Shown piece after piece: positions 50,746 to 59,033 of a stretch of 64,000 bases of DNA. The DNA is taken from NCBI GenBank assembly GCA_963824645.1, contig CAWGQC010000005.1, positions 186,001-250,000 of the forward strand, given 5' to 3'. The notes under the pieces were generated by a model that was not told the origin of the DNA, made no database searches, and was given only the letters and a program-made list of their open reading frames with translations. This DNA comes from Bog-756 sp963824645 (GTDB lineage: Bacteria; Actinomycetota; Acidimicrobiia; Acidimicrobiales; RAAP-2). Every line of letters begins with the position of its first letter. Position 1 is the first letter of the stretch. Made by a program: the position numbers and the translations under genes.

Positions 50746-52430
50746 TCGATGGAGAACAGATAGGGGTAGAGAGGCTGACCGCCGTGATGCACCTCGGTCT
50801 CGACATGAGGTCTCTGATCCCGGATCCACTCGGTGATCCGGCGGGTGTCAGCCGCCCCTGACCCCTCGCCTTCGATGATGGTGACCAGGTCGTGCTCGTC
50901 ACCTACCAGGACAGCCAGCAGCTCACAGGCGGCTCCGGCCAACGAGTCGTTCACCGTCTCGATCCCCCGCCGCGACAGACCCAGCCAGTCGCCCGCCCCG
51001 ATCGGGCCGACCCGGCACTCGGAGTCCCGTACGGCCCGGGTCACCTCGCCGGGAACCACCTTGGCGGCCGACGCCTCCATCTCCCGGGCGTTGACCGCCC
51101 CCTCCGCTTCGGGGTCGTAAGCCAGGAGGGCGGCGAATCCCTCGGTGATGGTGTCGGTGGGCACCACCCAGACCGATTTGGCGGTCAAATCGCCCACCCG
51201 CTCGGCCACAGGGAGGATGTTGCCGTTGTTGGGCAGGATGATCACGTGGTCCGAGCGCACGGCCTCCACCGCTTCCACCAGGTCGGCGGTGGAAGGGTTC
51301 ATGGACTGCCCTCCGGCGATGAGACGTTGGACGCCCAGCGAGCGAAAAATGCGGCCCACCCCGTCTCCGGTGGCCACGGCGACCACTCCGGTGGCGGGGG
51401 GTGGTCCGGGCGGCGTTTCGGCTGGGCCGCTGCCTGCGGTGGCCGCTGCCTCGCGGACCCAACGCTCCTCCTCGACCTGCTCCAAAAGGTCGGTGACCCG
51501 TACGTTGCGCGGCCGTCCCGCATCCAGTGAGGCCTCGATGGCCGCACCGATGTCGTCGGTATGGATGTGGCAGTTCCACAGACCGTCCCCGCCCACCACC
51601 ACGATCGAATCGCCGATGCCCGCCCATACCTCCTTGAAGGAGGGGATGGTGGAATCGGGCGCTTCGAGCAGGTACATGACCTCGTACCGGAGTTCGGCCA
51701 GGTTCGCCTCGGCGTCGATGCCGTCCCGGGGCGGAGCTGTGCCGGGGGCCTCAGGATTGTCCGGGCTGAAATGCTGGGGCGGCAGATCCGGCGGTGTCGG
51801 CATGGCCCGCCCGTCGAGCACGCTGAGCAGGGCATCGAAGAGCAGCAGGTAGCCGGTGCCCCCGGCGTCGACGACTCCCGCCTGGGCCAGAACGGGCAGG
51901 AGCGATGGGGTGCGGGCCAAGGCCTCGGCCGCCCCGGCCCGTGACGCCTCGACCACGCCGACCAGTGACTCTCCCTGCTCGGCGGCGGACCGGGCTCGCT
52001 CGGCCGCCCCCCGGGCCACCGTCAGGATGGTCCCCTCCACCGGCCGCATGACTGCGTCGCGGGCCAACTGGTCAGCCTGGGTCAGAGCCTCGGACAGGGC
52101 GCGGGGGCCGGGGGGGCCGGACGAACCGGACAGGACCTCGGTGATGCCGCGGAGAAGCTGGGACAGGATGACCCCCGAGTTGCCCCGGGCGCCCATCAGC
52201 GACCCGTGGGCGATGGCTTTGCAGGCCGCCCCCAGATCGGGCGAGTCGAGAGTGTCCAGCTCCTCGACCACCGACTCGAGGGTCAGGGCCATATTGGTGC
52301 CGGTGTCGCCGTCGGGAACCGGGTAGACGTTGAGTCGGTTGATGACCTCCTGATGAGACCGGAGCCCGTCACGGAAGGTGCCGATGACCTGGCACAGTTG
52401 GGTTGCGCCGAGCGTGTCGAGGGCCACCAT
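50742..52430 (-). CDS. fakA: DAK2-domain kinase, FakA-like
   Basis: A 562-residue protein with an N-terminal DhaL/DAK2 kinase domain (INRLNVYPVPDGDTGTNMAL, the Asp-rich Mg/ATP motif, and HGSLMGARGNSGVILSQLLR), a middle DAK1-like region (VNRLNV-type start through LFDALLSVLDGRA), and a C-terminal DegV-like half (AGGQSMNPSTADLVEAVEAV, VIILPNNGNILPVAERVGDL). This is the architecture of FakA, which phosphorylates fatty acids held by FakB to acyl-phosphates used by PlsX/PlsY. No fakB is in the window. Middle-domain linkers are Pro/Gly-rich. It shares its upstream spacer with divergent rpmB, and its stop overlaps recG. Confidence 0.88.
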   Translation of the reverse strand: MVALDTLGATQLCQVIGTFRDGLRSHQEVINRLNVYPVPDGDTGTNMALTLESVVEELDTLDSPDLGAACKAIAHGSLMGARGNSGVILSQLLRGITEVLSGSSGPPGPRALSEALTQADQLARDAVMRPVEGTILTVARGAAERARSAAEQGESLVGVVEASRAGAAEALARTPSLLPVLAQAGVVDAGGTGYLLLFDALLSVLDGRAMPTPPDLPPQHFSPDNPEAPGTAPPRDGIDAEANLAELRYEVMYLLEAPDSTIPSFKEVWAGIGDSIVVVGGDGLWNCHIHTDDIGAAIEASLDAGRPRNVRVTDLLEQVEEERWVREAAATAGSGPAETPPGPPPATGVVAVATGDGVGRIFRSLGVQRLIAGGQSMNPSTADLVEAVEAVRSDHVIILPNNGNILPVAERVGDLTAKSVWVVPTDTITEGFAALLAYDPEAEGAVNAREMEASAAKVVPGEVTRAVRDSECRVGPIGAGDWLGLSRRGIETVNDSLAGAACELLAVLVGDEHDLVTIIEGEGSGAADTRRITEWIRDQRPHVETEVHHGGQPLYPYLFSIE

Positions 52431-52489
52431 GGCCAGGATGCTAACCTTTGCGACTTACCTGAAGGACCCCGAGAGGAAGTAAGAACGTC

Positions 52490-52699
52490 ATGGCAGCGGT
52501 GTGTGAGGTGTGCGGCAAGAAGCCGTCATTCGGAATGAGCATCAGCCACTCCCACCGGCGGACCAAGCGGCGTTGGAACCCCAACATCCAGAAGGTCCGG
52601 GCGCTGGTGGATGGATCGCCCCGCCGTCTCCACGTCTGCACGTCGTGCATTCGGTCGGGCAAGGTCGTCAAGCGGCCGGTCAGGGACATCCCGGCCTGA
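52490..52699 (+). CDS. rpmB: 50S ribosomal protein L28
   Basis: A 69-residue L28: CEVCGKKPSFGMSISHSHRR, TKRRWNPNIQKVRALVDG, RLHVCTSCIRSGKVVKRP. Two CxxC pairs mark the zinc-binding form. AGGAAG is well spaced before the ATG at 52490. It is divergent from the fakA-like gene across about 60 bases, as is common in actinobacteria. Its stop codon lies within the first copy of a 16-bp tandem repeat. Confidence 0.96.
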   Translation: MAAVCEVCGKKPSFGMSISHSHRRTKRRWNPNIQKVRALVDGSPRRLHVCTSCIRSGKVVKRPVRDIPA

Positions 52700-52740
52700 T
52701 TCGGGTCCGGCCTGATTCGGGTCCGGCCTGATTCGGGTCC
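52693..52740 (+). repeat. Three perfect 16-bp tandem repeats at the rpmB 3' end
   Basis: GGCCTGATTCGGGTCC is repeated three times head to tail (52693-52708, 52709-52724, 52725-52740). The first copy includes the rpmB stop TGA. Downstream is the thiL 3' end. It could be a slippage product; no hairpin of note forms. Confidence 0.9.
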
Positions 52741-52778
52741 GGGTAGCGGGGGCCCTCGGCTAAGAACCGGCGGCCAGA

Positions 52779-53842
52779 TCAGAACCGGTGGCTCCACCCT
52801 CCGAGGGGAAGCGGTCGTCCGGCGTAGGTGTAGTGGCCGGACCGGTCGGTACACCGACCTATGGCGATGGGGTCCGGAAGGCTGGCCGAGCGGAAGGCCT
52901 CGAGCATCCGGTCCGGGTCGGGCGTGGTCATGACCAGCTCATAATCCTCTCCCCCACCCAGGGCCTCGGTGAGGCTGGCACCGTCGGCCACCGGAACCCG
53001 GTCGAGGGCGATACCCACTCCCGAGGACCGACCCAGGTGGCGAAGGTCGGACGCCAGGCCGTCGGACACGTCGATGGCCGCGCTGGCCCCGGCCAGGCGA
53101 CCGGTCTCGCCCGCCTCCAGGCGGGCCACCGGACGGCGATAGGCACGGGACAGGTCGGCCTGGACCGGCTGGGCCGGTTCGTCGAGGGCTCCCCTGTCCC
53201 CCCCTCGACCCATTGACGAAGGATCCGGAGGCCGGCGGCCGAGGCGCCGAGCGGTCCGGTGAGCATCAGATGGTGGCCCGGCAAGGCTCCGGAGCGGAGC
53301 ATGGGACCGATCCGGTCCGGGCCCCTCAGCACGCCCAGCACCGATACCGAGACCACCAGGGTCCCCGACTGGGACAGATCCCCGCCCACCACCACGCACC
53401 GTGACGCTTCGGATGCGGCGGCCACGCCCCGGCCCAGGGCCCCGAGATCGGTTCCCGGCGGAGCGGCCATCGAGACCAGCGCACACGCGGGCATGGCCCC
53501 CATGGCGGCCAGATCCGAAGCAGTCACCATAAGTGCCTTAAAGCCCATGTCATCGAGGCCACACAGGTCGAGATCGACGTGGACACCGTCGACCACCAGG
53601 TCGGTCGCCCACACCTGGGCACCGGGGCCGGTGTTGACGACAGCGGCGTCGTCACCGATCCAGACGTCCCCAGGGGGAGGTACGGGCCGGGCCGGGTCCA
53701 GAATCCGCGCCGTGGCCTCGAACAGGGACCGGAGATGGTCGATGGCCGCCAACTCGTCAATCCCGTCGACCCGGGAGCCGGCGTCCGTACCCGACCGCGG
53801 TTCGGGCCCACCACCCTGTTGGCCGGAATTGGGACTGTTCAC
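52779..53842 (-). CDS. thiL: Thiamine-monophosphate kinase ThiL, single-base frameshift as given
   Basis: ThiL phosphorylates thiamine monophosphate to the diphosphate cofactor. The N-terminal part has the Mg/ATP motif WIGDDAAVVNTGPGAQVWAT, DGVHVDLDLCGLDDMGFKAL and MVTASDLAAMGAMPACALVS, with VVVGGDLSQSGTLVVSVSVL. The frame then breaks in QWVEGG at a C7 run (53198-53204 on the plus strand). With one more base, reading continues DRGALDEPAQPVQADLSRAY to the expected end: AIDVSDGLASDLRHLGRSSG, GGGEDYELVMTTPD and GRPLPLGGWSHRF. The corrected gene has 355 codons. A homopolymer error is the likeliest cause. GTG start. Confidence 0.9.
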
Positions 53843-53858
53843 GTACCCTTGCCTACCA

Positions 53859-53885
53859 TTGAGCGGTGTTGCCCCCCACTAGAAT
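53859..53885 (+). promoter_or_regulatory. Candidate sigma-70-type promoter for pckG
   Basis: TTGAGC (53859-53864) and TAGAAT (53880-53885) are separated by 15 bases and lie about 75 bases before the pckG ATG, in the spacer divergent to thiL. Spacing is slightly short. An alternative pair is TTGCCC/TAACCC, a little downstream. Confidence 0.3.
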
Positions 53886-53961
53886 CAGTGGATAACCCGT
53901 GGACAGCCTGTAGATGACGCTTGCCGGAGAAGCCGGAACCTCGAGGAGGAGTGATCAGCCC

Positions 53962-55752
53962 ATGCCCCCCACCGCCAACAAGAAGCTGCTTGCATGGGTG
54001 GACGAGATCGCCGCACTGACCGAGCCCGACATTGTCGAGTGGTGCGACGGATCGGCCGAGGAGTACGACCGCCTCTGTCAGTTGCTGGTGGACAACGGCA
54101 CCTTCACCCGCCTGGCTGATGCCAAGCGGCCGAACAGCTACTGGGCCCACTCCGACCCCGGCGATGTGGCCCGGGTGGAGGACCGCACCTACATCTGTTC
54201 GACCCTCGAATCGGACGCCGGACCGACCAACAACTGGAAGGATCCCGGCGAGATGCGCTCGATGCTGACCGGGCTGTTCAAGGGGTGCATGCGGGGGCGC
54301 ACCATGTACGTGGTTCCTTTCTCCATGGGCCCGCTGGGCTCCTCCATCGCCCACATCGGCGTGGAGATCACCGACTCGGCCTATGTGGCCGTTTCCATGC
54401 GGATCATGACCCGCATGGGTCGGGGGGCGCTGGAAGTCCTGGGCGACGATGGTGAGTTCGTGCCCTGCCTCCATTCTGTCGGCGCCCCGCTGGCCGAAGG
54501 CCAAGCGGACTCGCCGTGGCCGTGCGATGCCGACAACAAGTACATCGTCCACTTCCCGGAGACCCGGGAGATCTGGTCGTACGGCTCCGGCTACGGCGGC
54601 AACGCCTTGCTGGGGAAGAAGTGCTTCGCCCTGCGCATCGCCTCGGTGATGGCCCGGGACGATAACTGGCTGGCCGAGCACATGCTCATCCTCAAACTCA
54701 CCTCGCCGGCCGGTGAGACCCGCTACGTAACCGGGGCCTTCCCGTCGGCCTGCGGCAAGACCAATCTGGCCATGCTCATCCCCACCCTGCCCGACTGGAA
54801 AGTGGAGACGGTGGGCGACGACATCTGCTGGATGAAGTTCGGGCCCGATGGCCGCCTCTACGCCATCAATCCCGAATCGGGGTTCTTCGGGGTGGCACCG
54901 GGCACCAACAGCCACACCAACCCCAATGCCATGCTCACCTTGGACGGCAACGCCGTCTTCACCAACACCGCCCTCACCGACGACGGCGACGTGTGGTGGG
55001 AGGGGATGAGCGAAGAGCCACCCGCCCACCTGACCTCGTGGAAGGGCCAGTCGTGGACGCCCGAGTCGGACGGCCCCGCCGCCCATCCCAACGCCCGCTT
55101 CACCGTCCCCGCCGCCCAGGATCCGGCCATCGCCTCCGAGTGGGAGGATCCGGCCGGCGTCCCCATCGACGCCATTCTGTTCGGAGGCCGGCGGGCCTCG
55201 GTGGTGCCGCTCGTGTTCCAGTCACGGAACTGGGAGCACGGCGTATTCCTGGGATCCATCATGGCGTCCGAAACGACGGCGGCCGCGGCCGGGGCCGTGG
55301 GCAACCTGCGGCGGGACCCCTTCGCCATGCTTCCCTTCTGCGGATACAACATGGCCGACTACTTCGCCCATTGGCTCTCCATCGGGGCCGGGGCCGATCC
55401 GGACAAACTCCCCAAGATCTTCTACGTCAACTGGTTCCGGAAGGACGAGTCGGGCCGTTGGCTATGGCCCGGCTACGGCGAGAACTCACGCGTGTTGGAG
55501 TGGGTCTTCGAGCGGGTGAGCGGGACGGGCGCGGCCATCGACACCCCCATCGGCCTGGTCCCGGGACAGGGCGCTATCGACACGGAGGGGTTGGACGTGT
55601 CGGCCGCCGACATGGAGAAGCTGTTGGCGGTGAACGCCGATGAATGGCGGGCCGAGGTGCCCCGCATCCGCGAGCACTTCGCCACCTTCGGCGACAAGCT
55701 GCCGGCCACCCTGCAGGCCGAAGTGGACAAGCTCGAACAGCAGTTGGGCTGA
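53962..55752 (+). CDS. pckG: Phosphoenolpyruvate carboxykinase (GTP)
   Basis: PckG interconverts oxaloacetate plus GTP with phosphoenolpyruvate, CO2 and GDP, the entry step of gluconeogenesis. The 596-residue protein carries LTGLFKGCMRGRTMYVVPFS, YVTGAFPSACGKTNLAMLIP (the GTP-type P-loop with its reactive Cys), VGDDICWMKFGPDGRLYAIN, ESGFFGVAPGTNSHTNPNAM, GGRRASVVPLVFQSRNWEHG and NWFRKDESGRWLWPGYGENS. These are the GTP-dependent, not ATP-dependent, family signatures. ATG at 53962 has GAGGAGGAG about ten bases upstream; a longer frame from 53914 is less likely. It converges with the MFS gene, with only seven bases between stops. Confidence 0.96.
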   Translation: MPPTANKKLLAWVDEIAALTEPDIVEWCDGSAEEYDRLCQLLVDNGTFTRLADAKRPNSYWAHSDPGDVARVEDRTYICSTLESDAGPTNNWKDPGEMRSMLTGLFKGCMRGRTMYVVPFSMGPLGSSIAHIGVEITDSAYVAVSMRIMTRMGRGALEVLGDDGEFVPCLHSVGAPLAEGQADSPWPCDADNKYIVHFPETREIWSYGSGYGGNALLGKKCFALRIASVMARDDNWLAEHMLILKLTSPAGETRYVTGAFPSACGKTNLAMLIPTLPDWKVETVGDDICWMKFGPDGRLYAINPESGFFGVAPGTNSHTNPNAMLTLDGNAVFTNTALTDDGDVWWEGMSEEPPAHLTSWKGQSWTPESDGPAAHPNARFTVPAAQDPAIASEWEDPAGVPIDAILFGGRRASVVPLVFQSRNWEHGVFLGSIMASETTAAAAGAVGNLRRDPFAMLPFCGYNMADYFAHWLSIGAGADPDKLPKIFYVNWFRKDESGRWLWPGYGENSRVLEWVFERVSGTGAAIDTPIGLVPGQGAIDTEGLDVSAADMEKLLAVNADEWRAEVPRIREHFATFGDKLPATLQAEVDKLEQQLG

Positions 55753-55759
55753 GGCCGGG

Positions 55760-57337
55760 TCAGCGCCGCCCCCTGACGGCCCGCTGGGAGCTCAGGTAGG
55801 ACACTGCGGCCACCGCGGCGGCCACGGCCATGACCATATAGCCGGCCGCCAGCGACAGCGAGAGCACCACCGGCACCAGGGAGCCCACCACCCACATGAG
55901 CTGGAAGCGGGTCTCGAACCGGGCGAAGGCTCTGCCCTGGTTGGATTCGCGGACGTGCCGCTGGACCAGGGCGTCGAACGACGGCTTGGCCACCGCGCCG
56001 GCTGCACCCACGGCCAGGGCCACCACGGCCAGGAAGACCCGGCCCGGGTAGAAGGCGCCGAGAGCGGCGACGACGGCGACCAGACACAGGGCGGCGGCCA
56101 GGATCTGCTGTTCGCTGAGGAGTCGACGGATACGACCGACGAGCAGCACCCCGATGAGGGCCCCGGCGGTGAGGGCGCCGAGGACGAAGCCGAACCACCA
56201 GGTGGCGGCTCCTTCTCGTCGCAGGTCGAAGGCGAAGAGAAAGGTGAGGAAGCCCACCAGGGCCTTCAGCACCGACATGGGCATGAGGGCCAGCATCACC
56301 TCGGTGTCAGCCAGGGGAAGGAAGGCGGCCAGATCCTCCTGGTCGCCGGCCCAGACGGCGTCGACGTCCGGTGCCCATTGCAGTTCGGGCTGGACGGGAT
56401 CCCGTTCGGTCGATGCCGGACGGGGGGGCGTCACTGCGCCGCCGGCGCTCGATTTCTGGCCCCTCCGGGTGCCCCGCAATACGGGAAGTCGGATGCCGGC
56501 GGCGGCGGCGGCCACAAAGACGGCGACGTCGGACCAGAGGACGCTCGGGGCCCCACCCAGCTTGAGGATGGCCACCGCCGGAAGGGCAATGGCGAACCCG
56601 GAAAGGGAAGCCAACAAACCGAGCCGGGCATTGAGTGTGGCCAGGTCCGGCTCGAGGAGGACATCGCCGTTGAAGGGGTCCTCCACCCTGACCACCGGCG
56701 TGCCGTACGGCGGAGTGCCCGGGTCCGGGCGGGCCAGGACCGGAGGATCCCCGGCCGACGGCTCAGCCGGCGGAACGCCCCCCAGACGGGCCGACAGGTC
56801 GGCCGGGCTGTCCGACAGGGTGGGGGGCGGACCCCCGGAGCCGGGCCCGGGAATCTCGTCGGGACCTTCCTCGTCGACCAGGCCCATGGCGGCCATCTCC
56901 GGCACCAGAGCCCCCTTGGTCACCAGATAGACCTTGGACAGCACCAGCATGAGGAACGCCTCAGGGAACAACAGAAGCGAGTGGATGTCACGGGCCAGGA
57001 ACGGGCACAGCACGGCCCGTCCGACCGCCGAAGCGATGACGGTGGCCCGACGGGCGCCACGACTCCGATCGACGAGCGGTCCGAGAGCCGGCGCCACCAC
57101 GGCAAAAGGGGCAATGGTCAGCAGTAGATAGAGAAGGACCTTGTCCTTGGCGGCCATGGGTGAGATCGAGAAGAACAGCGACCCGGCCAGCGAGACGGCG
57201 AACATGGTGTCCCCCGCCGTCATGAGCACGTGGGTCAGCGCCAGTCGCCCAAATGGCCGGCGCTGGTCGAAGAGGTCGGTGATGGCCGACCGGGCCAGGC
57301 GACGGAACTGGTCGCCGCGTTGCCGAACGCCCACCAC
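55760..57337 (-). CDS. MFS-type membrane protein
   Basis: A 525-residue multi-pass membrane protein with about 12 hydrophobic segments and MFS character: ALTHVLMTAGDTMFAVSLAG, FFSISPMAAKDKVLLYLLLT, PLVDRSRGARRATVIASAVG (motif A-like), FLMLVLSKVYLVTKGALVPE, and, in the second half, GFVLGALTAGALIGVLLVGR and AVAKPSFDALVQRHVRESNQ. A large central soluble loop (about residues 160-235), Pro/Gly-rich, and a second one (about 290-330), separate the halves. Substrate unknown; a drug- or metabolite-efflux role is only a guess. GTG start. It diverges from the small RAM-domain gene. Confidence 0.78.
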   Translation of the reverse strand: MVGVRQRGDQFRRLARSAITDLFDQRRPFGRLALTHVLMTAGDTMFAVSLAGSLFFSISPMAAKDKVLLYLLLTIAPFAVVAPALGPLVDRSRGARRATVIASAVGRAVLCPFLARDIHSLLLFPEAFLMLVLSKVYLVTKGALVPEMAAMGLVDEEGPDEIPGPGSGGPPPTLSDSPADLSARLGGVPPAEPSAGDPPVLARPDPGTPPYGTPVVRVEDPFNGDVLLEPDLATLNARLGLLASLSGFAIALPAVAILKLGGAPSVLWSDVAVFVAAAAAGIRLPVLRGTRRGQKSSAGGAVTPPRPASTERDPVQPELQWAPDVDAVWAGDQEDLAAFLPLADTEVMLALMPMSVLKALVGFLTFLFAFDLRREGAATWWFGFVLGALTAGALIGVLLVGRIRRLLSEQQILAAALCLVAVVAALGAFYPGRVFLAVVALAVGAAGAVAKPSFDALVQRHVRESNQGRAFARFETRFQLMWVVGSLVPVVLSLSLAAGYMVMAVAAAVAAVSYLSSQRAVRGRR

Positions 57338-57432
57338 GGCATGGTATGCCCCTCAGGCCCATCCGTTGCCCCGGCGGCGGTAACATGCTGGCCGTTCACC
57401 GCCGCTTTGCTCCACCCATCGAGGAGGAACAC

Positions 57433-57669
57433 ATGCCGGTCAATGCTTACGTCCTCATACAGACCGAAGTGGGGCGGGCCGCCACGGTGACCCGGACGGT
57501 GGCCGCGCTAGAGGGCGTTGTAGCCGCCGAGGGGGTGACCGGCCCCTACGACGTGATCGTCCGGGCCGAGGCGGCCACCGTCGACGAGCTGGGTCAGATG
57601 GTGGTCGGCCGCATCCAGCTCATCGAGGGGATCACCCGGACCGTGACCTGCCCTGTCGTCAATCTCTGA
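57433..57669 (+). CDS. Stand-alone Lrp/AsnC ligand-binding (RAM) domain protein
   Basis: A 78-residue protein with only the effector-binding alpha/beta (RAM) domain of Lrp/AsnC regulators: AYVLIQTEVGRAATVTRTVA, EGVTGPYDVIVRAEAATVDE, RIQLIEGITRTVTCPVV. It has no helix-turn-helix. Stand-alone RAM proteins form rings and are common in actinobacteria and archaea; their role is uncertain, perhaps amino acid sensing or modulation of full-length Lrp proteins. GAGGAGGAAC precedes the ATG at 57433. Confidence 0.85.
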   Translation: MPVNAYVLIQTEVGRAATVTRTVAALEGVVAAEGVTGPYDVIVRAEAATVDELGQMVVGRIQLIEGITRTVTCPVVNL

Positions 57670-57745
57670 CCGACCGGGTCAAACATCACGGCCGACCACA
57701 CCGTCGCCGTCGGCCGCCCTTGCCCGCTGACGACCCTGGCTACGG

Positions 57746-58927
57746 TTACCGGATGGCAGCCCGGGTCCGAAGGTCGGCAATCTCCGCACCGCTCAGACCC
57801 CAGTCGGTCAGGGCTTCGTCGGCGTGCTGACCGGGGTTGGGTGGAGGTCTCCGTATGGACCCGGGGGTGGCTTCGAACCGGGGCGCCGGAGCGGGCTGCA
57901 CGACACCGGAAACCTCGGTGAAGGTCTCGCGCCAGCGGTTGTGGGGATGGAGGGAGGCCTCATCCATCGACAACACCGGGGCGACACAGGCGTCGCTCTC
58001 CTCGAAGACCTTTTCCCACTGGGCCCGGGTCCGGGCGGCGAAGATGGCGGCGAACCGCTCCTTCATCTGCGGCCAGGCCTGGCGGTCCATCTGGGACGGC
58101 AGCTCCTCGCCCTCCAGGCCGAGCAGTCGGATCAGCTCGGCGTAGAACTGGGGCTCGATGGCACCGACCCCCATGAAGCCTCCGTCGGAGGTCTCGTAGA
58201 CCTCGTAGAAAGGGGCGCCGGTGTCGAGGAGATTGGTGCCTCGGGGGCCATTCCACATACCGGCGGCCCGCAGGGTGTAGGTCATGGCCATGAGGGCAGC
58301 GGCGCCGTCGACCATGGCGGCGTCGACCACCTGTCCGCGACCGGTGCGTTGGGCATGGATGATGGCGGCCAGCATGCCGAAGGCCAGCAGCATGCCCCCG
58401 CCGCCGAAGTCACCCACCAGGTTGAGGGGAGGGACAGGACGATCGCCGGCCCGGCCGATGGGATCGAGCGCACCGGCTATGGCGATGTAGTCGATATCGT
58501 GACCGGCGCGCAGAGCCATGGGCCCGCTCTGGCCCCATCCGGTCATCCGGCCGAACACCAGCTTCGGGTTTCTGTCGAGGCAGACGGTCGGACCGAGACC
58601 CAACCTTTCGGCCACGCCCGGGCGGAAACCCTCCATCAGTCCGTCGGACTGCTCGACCAGTCGGAGGATCAGTTCGACGCCGGCCGGATTTTTGAGATCG
58701 ACGGCCACCGAGCGCCGTCCCCGGTTCATGAGATCGACGTGGGGCTCCGACAGGGGAGGGTAGGAGGCCTTCTCGTAACGGTCGATGCGCACTATGTCGG
58801 CGCCGGCGTCAGCCAGCATCATGCCGGCGAACGGAGCGGGGCCCAACCCGGCCAGTTCGACGATACGGACCCCCTCGAGAGGCCCGCTCACCGCCCACCG
58901 TCCGGGGTCGTCCCCGCTCGGTGGCAT
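57746..58927 (-). CDS. CaiB/BaiF-family CoA transferase (alpha-methylacyl-CoA racemase-like)
   Basis: A 393-residue family III CoA transferase. It has GVRIVELAGLGPAPFAGMML, ADAGADIVRIDRYEK, RGRRSVAVDLKNPAGVELIL, DGLMEGFRPGVAERLGLGP, MTGWGQSGPMALRAGHDIDY, PLNLVGDFGGGGMLLAFGML and MGVGAIEPQFYAELIRLLGL. The GLGPAPFAGMMLAD start and GAIEPQFY block are those of alpha-methylacyl-CoA racemase, which equilibrates 2R and 2S methyl-branched acyl-CoAs in sterol side-chain or phytanate breakdown. That fits the P450s and SCP2 protein elsewhere in the window. The ATG at 58927 is preferred; the frame opens 55 codons earlier, across the divergent galK start. Confidence 0.9.
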   Translation of the reverse strand: MPPSGDDPGRWAVSGPLEGVRIVELAGLGPAPFAGMMLADAGADIVRIDRYEKASYPPLSEPHVDLMNRGRRSVAVDLKNPAGVELILRLVEQSDGLMEGFRPGVAERLGLGPTVCLDRNPKLVFGRMTGWGQSGPMALRAGHDIDYIAIAGALDPIGRAGDRPVPPLNLVGDFGGGGMLLAFGMLAAIIHAQRTGRGQVVDAAMVDGAAALMAMTYTLRAAGMWNGPRGTNLLDTGAPFYEVYETSDGGFMGVGAIEPQFYAELIRLLGLEGEELPSQMDRQAWPQMKERFAAIFAARTRAQWEKVFEESDACVAPVLSMDEASLHPHNRWRETFTEVSGVVQPAPAPRFEATPGSIRRPPPNPGQHADEALTDWGLSGAEIADLRTRAAIR

Positions 58928-59033
58928 ACCGGCGACGGATGGGTCTGATGCGGGATGGTCATGGGCGGATGCTGGCCTCCGCAGACGCCGGGGGTCAAAT
59001 GCAACCCAGGATGGGGCGGCCCGGGGGACGGCT

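Noticed and set aside
52693..52740. Short CRISPR-like repeat array
   Set aside because: Units are head to tail without spacers and overlap a ribosomal protein gene.
55640..57127. A 495-codon plus-strand open frame opposite the MFS gene
   Set aside because: Gly/Gln/Arg-rich with no motif; the minus-strand membrane protein explains the region.
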